A stretch of DNA of 49,192 nt from Kaistia defluvii. GTDB lineage: Bacteria; Pseudomonadota; Alphaproteobacteria; Rhizobiales; Kaistiaceae. The notes under the pieces are model-generated. The model was not told the origin of the DNA. It saw only the letters and a program-made list of their open reading frames with translations, and made no database searches. The stretch is taken from the NCBI RefSeq assembly GCF_026343955.1, contig NZ_JAPKNI010000013.1, positions 1-49,192 of the forward strand, read 5' to 3'. Shown piece by piece: positions 8,255-16,756 of the stretch (position 1 is the first letter of the stretch; every line of letters begins with the position of its first letter). The position numbers and the translations under genes were made by a program.

Positions 8255-9079
8255 ATGTCGGCCGTCAATTCCCGCCTCGTCGGCGAGGGTCTCGCCAGCT
8301 TCGATCCGCTCTGGTCCGCGATGCGGGCGCAGGCCGAGGAAATCATGCGGGCCGAACCGGCCCTCGCGAGCTTCATCTACGCGACGGTTTTGAATCATGA
8401 TCGGCTGGAAGATGCGGTCGCGCATCGCATCGCCGAACGGCTGCATCACCGCGATCTCTCGGCCGAGTTCATCCGTCAGGCCTTTGCCGAGGCGTTCATT
8501 TCCGAGCCGGACATCACCAAGGCGATCCGCGTCGATATCCAGGCCGTGTTCGACCGGGATCCGGCCTGCAACCGCGCCATCGAGCCGATCCTCTATTTCA
8601 AGGGCTTTCACGCGATCGAGACCCATCGCCTGGCCAACTGGCTGTGGCGGCAGGGGCGCCGCGATTTCGCCTATTACCTGCAGAGCCGGTCCTCTTCCGT
8701 GTTCCAGGTCGACATCAATCCGGCCGTGCCGATGGGCAAGGGGATCTTCCTCGACCACGCCACCGGCCTCGTGGTCGGCGAGACCGCGGTGATCGAGGAC
8801 GATGTCTCGATTCTGCAAGGCGTGACGCTGGGCGGCACCGGCAAGGAGACGGGCAACCGCCATCCCAAGGTTCGCCACGGCGTCCTGATCGGCGCGGGCG
8901 CCAAGATCCTCGGCAATATCGAGATCGGCCATTGCTCGAGGGTTGCCGCCGGATCCGTCGTGCTGCACGCTGTGCCGCCCAATACGACGGTTGCCGGCGT
9001 TCCGGCCAAGGTGGTCGGCAAGGCGCCCTGTGCGGAGCCGTCGCGAATGATGGACCAGATCCTGCCGGATCAGGCATAA
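8255..9079 (+). CDS. cysE: Serine O-acetyltransferase
   Basis: A 274-residue enzyme that transfers acetyl from acetyl-CoA to L-serine, the first step of cysteine synthesis. The N-terminal helical domain (about 1-140) is followed by the left-handed beta-helix of hexapeptide repeats, with the catalytic region FLDHATGLVVGETAVI and the glycine-rich loop GVTLGGTGKETG. The C-terminal tail after GVPAKVVGKAP is available for the usual complex with cysteine synthase. The ATG at 8255 has an excellent AAGGAGA ribosome-binding site. It is followed closely by the DUF3126 gene, a pairing common in Rhizobiales. Confidence 0.96.
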   Translation: MSAVNSRLVGEGLASFDPLWSAMRAQAEEIMRAEPALASFIYATVLNHDRLEDAVAHRIAERLHHRDLSAEFIRQAFAEAFISEPDITKAIRVDIQAVFDRDPACNRAIEPILYFKGFHAIETHRLANWLWRQGRRDFAYYLQSRSSSVFQVDINPAVPMGKGIFLDHATGLVVGETAVIEDDVSILQGVTLGGTGKETGNRHPKVRHGVLIGAGAKILGNIEIGHCSRVAAGSVVLHAVPPNTTVAGVPAKVVGKAPCAEPSRMMDQILPDQA

Positions 9080-9195
9080 TCGACATAGTTTCAAGGGTTG
9101 TAGCGGCGCCGCTCGGGGCGGTGGTCGCGACGGGCCCCGGCGTTTTCCGCGTCGGGGCGACAGCCGGTCTTTTCCCCGAACCTGAGGAGATCAAA

Positions 9196-9411
9196 TTGGA
9201 TCGAAAAGAGATCCAGAAGCTCGAGAGCTTCTTTCACCGCCGCTTCAACATGAAGGGCATCACCGTTCGTCCGCGCCCCCGCAAGGACGACACCGCGGAA
9301 GTCTATTTCGGCGATGAATTCGTCGGCGTCCTGTTCCGGGACGACGAGGAGGGCGAGCTCTCCTACAACTTCACGATGGCCATCCTCGACATCGACCTCG
9401 AGGAAGCCTGA
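9196..9411 (+). CDS. DUF3126 family protein (TTG start)
   Basis: A 71-residue acidic protein of unknown function, conserved downstream of cysE in Rhizobiales. The family hallmarks are present: [11 protein letters not shown], then [18 protein letters not shown] and the acidic tail [10 protein letters not shown]. No ATG fits; the TTG at 9196 is preceded by TGAGGAG at a good distance and is taken as the start. Upstream sequence in the same frame is not protein-like. Co-transcription with cysE is likely (gap 116 bases). Confidence 0.88.
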   Translation: MDRKEIQKLESFFHRRFNMKGITVRPRPRKDDTAEVYFGDEFVGVLFRDDEEGELSYNFTMAILDIDLEEA

Positions 9412-9454
9412 GACGCGGCGCCCGAGGCGCCTCGACGATCGATACGGAGGTTCC

Positions 9455-10102
9455 ATGATTGGCGCTGGTTCAAGCCAGGCGCCGGTCGTGGGTACCCCGA
9501 GAAGCGGCGACCCTTGCGTCCCCGCCCGCCGGTCCGGCGCGGAGCGCAACTCGCCCCGCAGCCTTGGATCGGAACCCGCTATGCCCCTGCACGCGCTCGA
9601 CGGAATCTGGCCGGACGTTCCCGCCGCGGATCGATTCTGGGTCGCCCCGGACGCGCGCGTGATCGGCAAGGTCACGCTCGGCGACGAAGTCGGTATCTGG
9701 TTCGGCGCCGTGCTGCGCGGCGACAATGAGCGCATCACCCTCGGTGCGCGCTGCAATGTCCAGGAGCATTGCATCCTCCACACCGACATCGGCTATCCGC
9801 TGACGATCGGCGAGGGCTGTACCATCGGCCACCGCGCCATCCTGCATGGCTGCGTCATCGGCGGGAACTGTCTTGTCGGCATGGGCGCCACCATCATGAA
9901 TGGCGCCAGGATCGGCGCGAATTGCGTGATCGGCGCCGGCGCGCTGGTGCCGGAAGGCAAGGAAATCCCGGATGGCTCGCTGGTCGTCGGCGTGCCGGCG
10001 AGGGTGATCCGCGCGCTGGACGAGGCGGCCATCGTCAAGCTGCGGGGCGCCGCCGCGCATTATGTCGCCAACTGGCGTCGCTATGCGGCCGGCTTCGAAT
10101 AG
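9455..10102 (+). CDS. Gamma-class carbonic anhydrase family protein
   Basis: A left-handed beta-helix protein of the gamma-carbonic-anhydrase/PaaY group. Hexapeptide repeats run through the domain, and the metal-binding histidines sit in VQEHCILH and [10 protein letters not shown]. Family members hydrate CO2 or act as CoA-related hydrolases. Two starts compete. The ATG at 9455 has a near-perfect GGAGG site but adds 42 low-complexity residues; the ATG at 9581 (MPLHALDG) matches the usual family start but lacks a good site. I give the longer form because of the ribosome-binding site. The gene follows cysE and DUF3126 on the same strand. Confidence 0.85.
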   Translation: MIGAGSSQAPVVGTPRSGDPCVPARRSGAERNSPRSLGSEPAMPLHALDGIWPDVPAADRFWVAPDARVIGKVTLGDEVGIWFGAVLRGDNERITLGARCNVQEHCILHTDIGYPLTIGEGCTIGHRAILHGCVIGGNCLVGMGATIMNGARIGANCVIGAGALVPEGKEIPDGSLVVGVPARVIRALDEAAIVKLRGAAAHYVANWRRYAAGFE

Positions 10103-10170
10103 CGGCCTCGGGAATCCGGCCGAAAGACAAGCCCGCCCATCCGGCCGGCTTCGTCTTGGAGCCGATGCGG

Positions 10171-11328
10171 CTACTCGCACTCCTGCCCTGGCTGCAGAGG
10201 CCTGTGGACCTGCTGTCGCAGGACGAAAGGATCCGACGCATTGAAGTTGCCGGCCGGCCGATAGCGGCAGACCCATTGCGTTCCCTGCACGCCGCCGATC
10301 TCGCAGGTGGCACGGCCGCAGCCGAGAAAGCCCGAGTCCTTCCAGACGACCTGGGTGAAATGGCCGTTCACGCGCTGGCAGTTCTGCGTGAAGCCGCCGA
10401 CGATGGCCGGATCGTCGAAATCATAATTGGCGATCTCGCAGTACCAGGTCTGCTCGAACGCGTCGCGGTCGGAAAGGGCAGGCAGCACGGGACTGCCATT
10501 CTCGATATAGGTCGCGTTTGCGATGTTCTCGCCGGTGTTGGGCGCGATGTTGGGGTCGTGCGAGCCGACGATGCATTGGCTGGCATAGACCTGCGCGGAT
10601 TTGGCGAGTGACTCGCACCATTTGAGCTTGGGCGCACAATGCTCCGCCCGCCGCTCATTGTGTGCCTTGAGCATGTCGCTCCATTCCGACGGCACTTCGT
10701 CGCCGCCGTCCGGACAATCGACCACGACCACCTCCGGCGGCGGCTGGATCGTGATCTGCTTGAAGGTGTCGCAGATCAGGCCGAGCGCGTTCACATGACG
10801 TCCGTGACGGATACGGATTCCAACCGCCGCCTCGCCGGCCGGGCAGGACTGGACGATGTTGGGGAAGACGGGCGCGTTGTTGCCGAGGTCAAGATTGTGC
10901 CGGTCGGCGCTGGTGGTGGAAACGCAGTTGAAGATCATCAGCCGCACCTGGCGATCGCCGGGCGTCATGAGCATGCCGACGCCGTGGATGATGAAGCCGG
11001 GCAGGCAGGTGCCACTGGATTCGCCGCCGCCCGATCCGCCGCGCGGCGGCAGGACATCCTTGCTGGCCCCGGTCGCGCCCGTCATATTGTCGACCGGTGC
11101 GCAGGTCAGCGCCATCTGGTCGAGCCAGGCGCCGGAGCGGATCTTAGCCCCGATGAGGTAGGAGCCGTTCGGGCACATGTCGGTGTCGTCATGGTCGCCG
11201 ACGCCGCCAAAGGGCGGAATTGTCGTGAGAGCGTTGGCGGTCTCGACAGGGGCGAGCAGGCCCAGGACCGCGATCAGGCAAAGCGCAGCGATGGCGCTGC
11301 CGTTCCATCTCGGGCGAGCGTTCGACAT
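10171..11328 (-). CDS. Secreted CAP/SCP-domain protein with three Cys-bounded repeats
   Basis: A 385-residue exported protein. A signal peptide (cleavage after about ANA, residue 33) is followed by three similar segments bounded by cysteines (C52-C76, C108-C135, C162-C186; pattern C-x2-G-x4-G then hydrophobic alternation to C). After a Gly/Ser and Pro linker comes a CAP domain (about 212-365) with the AHNERRAEHC start and the conserved signature GHFTQVVWKDSGFLGCG. CAP proteins are extracytoplasmic, and bacterial members have no single agreed activity. The ATG at 11328 has an AGAGGAAG site. It is transcribed alone on the minus strand. Confidence 0.88.
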   Translation of the reverse strand: MSNARPRWNGSAIAALCLIAVLGLLAPVETANALTTIPPFGGVGDHDDTDMCPNGSYLIGAKIRSGAWLDQMALTCAPVDNMTGATGASKDVLPPRGGSGGGESSGTCLPGFIIHGVGMLMTPGDRQVRLMIFNCVSTTSADRHNLDLGNNAPVFPNIVQSCPAGEAAVGIRIRHGRHVNALGLICDTFKQITIQPPPEVVVVDCPDGGDEVPSEWSDMLKAHNERRAEHCAPKLKWCESLAKSAQVYASQCIVGSHDPNIAPNTGENIANATYIENGSPVLPALSDRDAFEQTWYCEIANYDFDDPAIVGGFTQNCQRVNGHFTQVVWKDSGFLGCGRATCEIGGVQGTQWVCRYRPAGNFNASDPFVLRQQVHRPLQPGQECE

Positions 11329-11535
11329 AAACCGCGCTTCCTCTGCTGAAAGGACACGACCGGAATTATGAGGCACAGAGAATAGCGTGGAATTGACGTA
11401 AGGGAAAGCGATCGCCGGCTAGCTGGACAAGCGGGCTTCCGCACCGATCTGGGCGGCGTGGATTTCGGCCCCGGCGTGAGACGCGCCGTGGCGCAAGCCG
11501 GGAGAGCAGGCCGCCCGTGCGGCCCGCTGGCGCGG

Positions 11536-12150
11536 TCAGCGCTGGATGCTGCCGACCAGGGTCGGCCGGTCGTCGTCGATGGAAACCCAGCGACCGCTGT
11601 TCTGGTCGGACTGGCGCTTGACGAACTGGTATTCGGTGTCGCCCCAGAGCTTGATCTTCGGCTCGAGATTGTCGAGCACCAGGTCGCCGCGGTCGGAGCG
11701 GACCGTCAGCACGGCATGGCCTTCGCCATTGGTCTGGCGCACCACGGTGATCAGCAGGGCGCCCGCCGGCCAGCCCTTCTCGATCAGTTCGCGGCGCTTC
11801 AGCAGAGCGAAGTCTTCGCAGTCGCCCTTACCGTCTTCCGGATAGTTCCAGTATTCCTGGCGACCATAGAGTTCTTCGTCGGTTACCGGCTCGATGGCAG
11901 TATTGACGTTGTCGTTGACGGCGATCAGCTCGTTCCAGCGCGTGACCGTCAGATGAACGGGCGCGGCATTGCGCGTGATCTCGTTGCATTCGACCGGCAT
12001 CCGAGAGCAGAGCTCGTAATGGCCGACCGGCTGGCTCGTCTTGCCCGTCACCCGCATGAATGCGGCGTGTTCCTGTGCGGAAGCCCCGGCGATCAGGCCG
12101 AAGAACAACGCAAGCCCGACAATGCAACTCGATACGCGTACAAACGACAT
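11536..12150 (-). CDS. Transglutaminase-like cysteine protease, BTLCP/LapG family (PF06035)
   Basis: A 204-residue periplasmic protein: signal peptide to about ASA-Q (residue 26), then a compact papain-like fold. The catalytic triad is visible as Cys111 (GDCEDFALLKRREL), His145 (GEGHAVLTV) and Asp160 (VLDNLEP). In Pseudomonas, LapG of this family cleaves the N-terminus of a giant adhesin when c-di-GMP is low; short rhizobial members are abundant and mostly unassigned. No LapA-like adhesin or LapD-type receptor is in this window. The ribosome-binding site GAGGAC precedes the ATG at 12150. A TTAA-N7-TTAACC site lies about 120 bases upstream. Confidence 0.88.
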   Translation of the reverse strand: MSFVRVSSCIVGLALFFGLIAGASAQEHAAFMRVTGKTSQPVGHYELCSRMPVECNEITRNAAPVHLTVTRWNELIAVNDNVNTAIEPVTDEELYGRQEYWNYPEDGKGDCEDFALLKRRELIEKGWPAGALLITVVRQTNGEGHAVLTVRSDRGDLVLDNLEPKIKLWGDTEYQFVKRQSDQNSGRWVSIDDDRPTLVGSIQR

Positions 12151-12561
12151 AGAACCCGTCCTCTTGTCCGAGGAAGACTATGCCATATATGCTTTTACTG
12201 GGATCTAAGCCAAGCCCGATGATTCTAATCGACTTCTCTTCAAATTCGCGACGAAGTTTAAGCTTTGGTTTAATGAACGATTAACCAATTACTCTCGCGG
12301 CATTGTCTCTGCTGAGTGGACAATGCGAAGCGCACCGGCAAGCGTTTGTGGCGGAATCGCTGGGTTCCCGAGCTCGCTGTGATGCGGCGGACACATCATG
12401 GTAAGGAAATTGTGAATAGCGCCGCGAGCCGGGCCGAAACCGGGCTCCAGACCCTCATCCGGACGACCGGCTCGGGCGAAATCTGACAGCGGGTGATCGG
12501 AGCCTCAGCGCGAGGGGCACCAAGCCTGATCGGCGCGGGTACCTTCCGCCGCCGGAAGAAG
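12151..12561. other. Intergenic region, AT-rich promoter part and gene-free remainder
   Basis: The stretch 12180-12300 is clearly AT-richer than its surroundings and holds the likely promoter of the BTLCP gene plus a CtrA-like box. From 12300 to 12561, the region downstream of the PAS gene, I see no gene and no clear terminator. Confidence 0.5.
12270..12286 (+). promoter_or_regulatory. Exact match to the CtrA box (TTAA-N7-TTAACC)
   Basis: The sequence TTAATGAACGATTAACC matches the alphaproteobacterial CtrA consensus TTAA-N7-TTAACC at every fixed position. It lies about 120 bases upstream of the minus-strand BTLCP gene in an AT-rich promoter-like stretch. A further TTAA occurs at 12258-12261. 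CtrA control is inferred from the motif alone. Confidence 0.5.
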
Positions 12562-13191
12562 TCAGTCGCGACCGCCATCCAGCACGACGAGATGCTGCCG
12601 GCGACGTCCGGCAGGCTGGGTCGCGACGGCCGGCGAGGTCTCGCGCTGTGTGGGCCGCGGGGTGGCGGGCAGGGGGCGGGCCGGCACGGGCTGACTCTCT
12701 TCGACCGGCAGCCATCGAAGGCCGGTGATCTCCAGCCGGGGGATCGGATGCAGGCCGAGCCAGTAGGGCCGCTCCAGCGGCGCCAGCAGGCCCAGTACGC
12801 GGTCGGGGTTGCGACCGTCCTGGCTGAGCGGCAGCAGCAGCATCTCCATCGCCAGCGTGCTGCCCCGCCCGGTCCGTCCGGCGAGGTCGAGCACGAGCGT
12901 CGCGGCGTCGCGCGTCACGCCGTTCAGGGCCGCCCGGATGGCGTCGCGATCCGCGCCCTGCCACAGCGCCAGGAAGCTCTCGCCCGTCAGCTCCCGACCC
13001 ACGCCCGCGCAAAGGCGGGTGCCGGCGAGGCGGAACGGGAAACTCTCCGTCCGCGACGCATCGAGGATGAAGACATCGCCCAGCAGACCCGCAATGTGCG
13101 CCGGCTCGATGGCGCTGCGCAGCGGGGCGGGCCTGCCGTCGCGCTGGCGCTGCCAATAGGTGTGGAGCTGTCGGGTCGAGGAATGCCGCAT
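12562..13191 (-). CDS. PAS domain-containing protein (PAS_5 type)
   Basis: A 209-residue protein of the alphaproteobacterial PAS_5 family (PF07310). The conserved start (LHTYWQRQRDGRPAPLRSAI, then EPAHIAGLLGDVFILD) leads into a PAS fold with FRLAGTRLCAGVGRELTG near residues 53-70. The last 50 residues are Pro/Arg-rich and disordered. No output domain (kinase, GGDEF or DNA-binding) is present, so it is either a stand-alone sensor or an adaptor. It is flanked on both sides by long non-coding stretches, so it is probably monocistronic. Confidence 0.8.
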   Translation of the reverse strand: MRHSSTRQLHTYWQRQRDGRPAPLRSAIEPAHIAGLLGDVFILDASRTESFPFRLAGTRLCAGVGRELTGESFLALWQGADRDAIRAALNGVTRDAATLVLDLAGRTGRGSTLAMEMLLLPLSQDGRNPDRVLGLLAPLERPYWLGLHPIPRLEITGLRWLPVEESQPVPARPLPATPRPTQRETSPAVATQPAGRRRQHLVVLDGGRD

Positions 13192-13562
13192 CGGGATCGA
13201 AACTCACGGGCGCCCAGGCTGTCCGATGGCATCCGGAAGCGCCGCGCCCCTGCAGTCCGCGCTCCGGAGGAAGCGATGCCGCCACCGATGACGGCGCTCA
13301 TAGCAGATGGCGGACCCGCCGGGGCAAAAGCCGCCGGATAGGGTTACGCACAGGTTGAGGGTAGTTCGATATTGATCTTAAATTTGAAGCATGACAGGTT
13401 ACGTTGCGTTCACGGGGCGTCTTATGCCGGGGGGCTAGACGGGGCGTGACGAAGGCCGTCCGCGCGTGCCCGTCTGAGAAGCGCGCCGGACGGCCGATCC
13501 ATTTTTACGCCCCCGTTCTCACCACGCTTGCGCTGAATTCGTGGGCCGACTATGCCGGATCG
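13192..13562. other. Intergenic region between divergent PAS and rhomboid genes
   Basis: This 371-base stretch holds both promoters. A short AT-rich patch lies at about 13360-13395. Open frames continue upstream of the rhomboid start (an ATG at 13404 is in frame) but the encoded residues are Arg-rich and unlike the family. No RNA gene or repeat was recognised. Confidence 0.4.
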
Positions 13563-14303
13563 ATGAGCCCGAGAAGCGAACGCGCCGAGCGCGAACCGAT
13601 ATTCAACCTCCCTACCGTCATCATTGCCTCTCTGGCCGTGCTGGCGCTTGTGCATGTCCTGCGCGTCTATGTGCTGGACGAGGAGCAGGCGAGCTGGCTG
13701 ATCGCCACCTTCGCCTTCTTCCCGATCCGCCTGACCGGGCCGGCAATCCAGGGCTTCTATTGGCCGGGCGGGGTCGCGGGCGATGTCTGGACCTTCTTCA
13801 GCTATGCCTTCCTGCATGCCGACTGGATGCATTATGGCGTCAACGCGCTGTGGCTCGCCGCCTTCGGCACCCCGCTGGCGCGCCGTTTCGGCGCCTGGCG
13901 TTTCCTGGCCTTCTCGCTGGGCGGCGCAGCGGCCGGCGCGGCGGCGCACCTGCTGCTCTATCCCTCCGGACAGGCGCCGCTGATCGGCGCTTCGGCGGCG
14001 ATCTCGGCCCAGATGGCGGCATCGGCGCGGTTTGCCTTTTCGGCCGGTGGCCGGCTTGGCGGCGGCATGCCGCGCAGCGATGCCGATTTCCGGCCGGCGC
14101 TTTCCTTCATGCAGATGGTGCGCGACCGGCGCATCGTCGCTTTCCTCGGCGTGTGGTTCGTCTTCAACCTGGTCTTCGGCCTGCTGTTCACGCCGCCCGG
14201 CGTAACCAACAGCACCATTGCCTGGGAGGCCCATCTCGGCGGCTTCCTCTTCGGAGTCCTGCTGTTTCCCTGGTTCGACCCGATCGGGCGCCACCGCTCC
14301 TGA
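13563..14303 (+). CDS. Rhomboid-family intramembrane serine protease
   Basis: A 246-residue inner-membrane protein with about six hydrophobic segments. The catalytic dyad is Ser144 in LIGASAAISAQ and His224 in WEAHLGGFLFG, both in the expected membrane helices; the conserved L1-loop and helix-2 positions are represented by the FLHADWMHYGVNALWLA segment. Rhomboids cleave single-pass membrane proteins within or next to the bilayer; substrates in alphaproteobacteria are mostly unknown. I chose the ATG at 13563 because the hydrophilic N-terminus before the first helix fits the family. The CBS-domain gene lies downstream on the same strand. Confidence 0.92.
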   Translation: MSPRSERAEREPIFNLPTVIIASLAVLALVHVLRVYVLDEEQASWLIATFAFFPIRLTGPAIQGFYWPGGVAGDVWTFFSYAFLHADWMHYGVNALWLAAFGTPLARRFGAWRFLAFSLGGAAAGAAAHLLLYPSGQAPLIGASAAISAQMAASARFAFSAGGRLGGGMPRSDADFRPALSFMQMVRDRRIVAFLGVWFVFNLVFGLLFTPPGVTNSTIAWEAHLGGFLFGVLLFPWFDPIGRHRS

Positions 14304-14493
14304 TCGCGATTACCTTGCTTTCGCCCGCGCGCGGTCCCATCATCTCGGCACGGGCACGATGATCGGGGCGCAGAGCCTGGCGTCGTGCCCGGTGGATGAT
14401 CGCAAGGCGATCGTGCCTCCGATCATGGTTGGGGTCCGGACCGGTCCAGGTGAGAGAGCGGCCGGCCCTGTCTGGAACAGGGAGCCGACGCCA

Positions 14494-14922
14494 ATGACGG
14501 TTGCAGCCATTCTTTCCAAGAAGGGACGGGAGGTGGTCACCGTCCCCGTCGATCGCAGCATCGCCGATGTGGTCCAGATCCTGGCCACGCGCCGGATTGG
14601 CGCGGTCGTCGTCACCGACAGCGCGCAGCGCATCCTGGGCATCGTCTCCGAGCGGGACGTGGTCCGCGCCCTGGCGCGCGGCGCCGATGCGCTCGCGGGC
14701 TCGGTGTCGTCGATCATGACGGCGAAGGTCGTGACCTGCACCGACGGCCACACGATCAACGACGTCATGACCCGCATGACCGAGGGGCGTTTCCGCCATC
14801 TCCCGGTGGTCGAGGGCGACCGGCTTGCCGGCATCGTCTCGATCGGCGACGTGGTGAAGGCGCGGATCGAGCAGGTCGAGCGCGAAGCCGACGAGATGCG
14901 CGCCTATATCGCGATGGCCTGA
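14494..14922 (+). CDS. CBS-domain pair protein
   Basis: A 142-residue protein consisting of two tandem CBS motifs (about 8-65 and 72-130) with typical features: VDRSIADVVQILATRRIGAV, IVSERDVVRAL, then RFRHLPVVEGDRLAGIVSIGD. Such Bateman modules bind adenine nucleotides or similar ligands and regulate a partner. Nothing else is attached, so a partner in trans is needed. The ATG at 14494 has GGGAG a few bases upstream. It is convergent with hisI (gap 32 bases). Confidence 0.9.
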   Translation: MTVAAILSKKGREVVTVPVDRSIADVVQILATRRIGAVVVTDSAQRILGIVSERDVVRALARGADALAGSVSSIMTAKVVTCTDGHTINDVMTRMTEGRFRHLPVVEGDRLAGIVSIGDVVKARIEQVEREADEMRAYIAMA

Positions 14923-14954
14923 GCGGCCGGCGCAGGGCGGCGGCGACGCTGCCC

Positions 14955-15431
14955 TCAGCCGTCGCCGTAGACGGCCTTGGGGTCGAAGAGCGGCGCGTCG
15001 CCGGTGAAGGCCAGCTTCAGGTCGGGCGAGAGCGGCTGGCCGACGGGAACCGTGCGGTAGAAGCAGCCCTTGCGGCCGGTATGGCAATTCGCGCCCGTGC
15101 CGGCGGTGCTGACCTTGATCCAGATGGCGTCCTGGTCGCAGTCGACCCGCATCTCGCGGACCGTCTGGGCGTGGCCGCTGGTGGCGCCCTTGTGCCAGAG
15201 CTCCTTGCGCGAGCGGCTCCAGTACCAGCCTTCGCCGGTCTCGATCGTCCTGGCGAGCGCCTCGGCATTCATCCAGGCGAGCATCACGACGTCGCCCGTG
15301 TCGAAGTCGGTGACGACGGCCGCCACCAGACCATCGGCGCCGAAGCGGGGCGTGAGCATGTTGCCTTCCTCGACTTCGGCATGGCTGCCGGGCTTGGCGA
15401 AACGGGGCTGGTCGGCGGCAAGGGTCGTCAT
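14955..15431 (-). CDS. hisI: Phosphoribosyl-AMP cyclohydrolase
   Basis: A 158-residue enzyme catalysing the third step of histidine synthesis: hydrolytic opening of the purine ring of phosphoribosyl-AMP. The family motifs are VVMLAWMNAEAL, YWSRSRKELWHKGATSG, the metal-binding DCDQDA, and the C-terminal zinc-ligand region CHTGRKGCFYR. It is a single-domain HisI without the HisE pyrophosphohydrolase, as usual in alphaproteobacteria. It lies 80 bases downstream of folE on the same strand. A small perfect hairpin (15442-15458) abuts its ribosome-binding site. Confidence 0.96.
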   Translation of the reverse strand: MTTLAADQPRFAKPGSHAEVEEGNMLTPRFGADGLVAAVVTDFDTGDVVMLAWMNAEALARTIETGEGWYWSRSRKELWHKGATSGHAQTVREMRVDCDQDAIWIKVSTAGTGANCHTGRKGCFYRTVPVGQPLSPDLKLAFTGDAPLFDPKAVYGDG

Positions 15432-15441
15432 GGTCTACTCC

Positions 15442-15458
15442 GGCGGTTTGCGACCGCC
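15442..15458 (-). promoter_or_regulatory. Hairpin abutting the hisI ribosome-binding site
   Basis: GGCGGT and ACCGCC (15442-15447 and 15453-15458 on the plus strand) form a perfect 6-bp stem with a 5-base loop. On the hisI transcript it ends directly before the GGAG Shine-Dalgarno element. It could modulate hisI translation or simply separate it from folE. Confidence 0.3.
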
Positions 15459-15511
15459 ATAGCGCCGGAAAGGCGGCGAAGGAAGAAAAAAGGGGTGATG
15501 CGCCTGAAACG

Positions 15512-16138
15512 CTAGCGGTGCTGGACCAGCGACAGGAAGCGGGCGCGCTCGGCCGGGTCCTTGTGGAAGATGCCGGTAAAGCTCGTGGTGATGGTCGAGA
15601 CGCCGGATTTGTGGGCGCCGCGCATCGACACGCAATGATGCTCGGCTTCCAGCATGACGGCGACGCCGCGCGGATCGAGGCCGCTATCGACGGCTTGGGC
15701 GATCTGGTTGGTCAGCCGTTCCTGCATCTGCAGGCGGCGGGCGAAGATGTCGACGACACGGGCCAGCTTCGACAGGCCGACCACGCCGCTCCTCGGATAA
15801 TAGGCGATATGCGCCTTGCCGATGAACGGCACCATGTGGTGCTCGCAATGCGAAAAGAAGGGGATATCGCGCACCAGGACGATGTCGTCATAGCCGCCGG
15901 CCTCGTCGAACACCCGATCCAGCGTTTCGGCGGCGTCTTCGTGATATCCTTTGTAGAACTCGCCGAAGGCCTTGGCGACGCGCTTCGGCGTGTCGATCAG
16001 GCCCTCGCGCGACGGGTCGTCGCCGGCCCAGGCGATCAGCGTGCGGACGGCCGCTTCGGCTTCCTCGCGGCTCGGACGATGGTTCGCCTTTGAAACAGGC
16101 TGCGTCTCGGGCTTCGCCGGGGGGCTCTTGGCGTCCAT
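15512..16138 (-). CDS. folE: GTP cyclohydrolase I
   Basis: A 208-residue enzyme converting GTP to 7,8-dihydroneopterin triphosphate, the entry to folate synthesis. The zinc and catalytic motifs are present: [40 protein letters not shown], and [11 protein letters not shown]. The N-terminal 25 residues are Lys/Pro-rich and disordered. The ATG at 16138 has a GGAG element. It is the first gene of a likely folE-hisI unit and is divergent from the NifU-like scaffold gene. Confidence 0.97.
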   Translation of the reverse strand: MDAKSPPAKPETQPVSKANHRPSREEAEAAVRTLIAWAGDDPSREGLIDTPKRVAKAFGEFYKGYHEDAAETLDRVFDEAGGYDDIVLVRDIPFFSHCEHHMVPFIGKAHIAYYPRSGVVGLSKLARVVDIFARRLQMQERLTNQIAQAVDSGLDPRGVAVMLEAEHHCVSMRGAHKSGVSTITTSFTGIFHKDPAERARFLSLVQHR

Positions 16139-16267
16139 GGGGGTACTCCGACTGGGCCGGACTCGGGCGGAGGATCCCGAATGGGCCGATGGTGCGACTG
16201 CGTGGCCGCAGTCCTACTATCTGGTCCCTCGGTTGGCGAGTTTCTATATTGGCGTGAGGAGGTCGCA

Positions 16268-16723
16268 ATGATCGACGACATCTACAATGCGAGGATCCTG
16301 GAATTCGCCGCCAATATCTCGCGGCTCGGCCGGCTCGACCAGCCGGACGCCAGCGCCACCGCGCATTCCAGGCTCTGCGGCTCGACCGTGACCGTGCATC
16401 TCAAGATGGATGGCGACGTCGTCAGCGATTTCAGCCATGAGGTGCGCGCCTGCGCGCTGGGCCAGGCTTCGTCCTCGGTTATGGCGCGGCATGTCGTCGG
16501 CACCGACGCGCCGACCTTGCGGGCGCTGCGTGAAACCATGCGGAAGATGCTACAGGAGAATGGCGCGCCGCCGGAGGGTCGCTTCGGCGATCTCAAATTC
16601 CTGGAACCGGTGCGCGACTACAGGGCCCGCCACGCCTCGACCCTCTTGACCTTCGACGCGGTCGTCGATGCGATCGGCCAGATCGAGGCGAAGCGGCAAG
16701 CGCTTGAAATGACGAGCGGTTAG
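16268..16723 (+). CDS. NifU/IscU-like iron-sulfur cluster scaffold protein
   Basis: A 151-residue scaffold of the U-type family. The first conserved cysteine is in SRLCGSTVTVHLKMDGD and the second in HEVRACALGQASSS. The region where canonical IscU has its third cysteine reads LEPVRDYRARHAS, so that cysteine is absent. This altered form is widespread in alphaproteobacteria next to yidD or folE and its exact role is not settled. The ATG at 16268 has a strong GAGGAGG site. It probably heads an operon with the next two genes. Confidence 0.88.
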   Translation: MIDDIYNARILEFAANISRLGRLDQPDASATAHSRLCGSTVTVHLKMDGDVVSDFSHEVRACALGQASSSVMARHVVGTDAPTLRALRETMRKMLQENGAPPEGRFGDLKFLEPVRDYRARHASTLLTFDAVVDAIGQIEAKRQALEMTSG

Positions 16724-16756
16724 TCGAGCCGCCGGAGGGTGGCAGGGAGATGCGCC

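Noticed and set aside
16530-16640. The Fe-S scaffold gene as canonical IscU
   Set aside because: The third cysteine of IscU is missing at the expected place, so I kept the broader NifU/IscU-like label.
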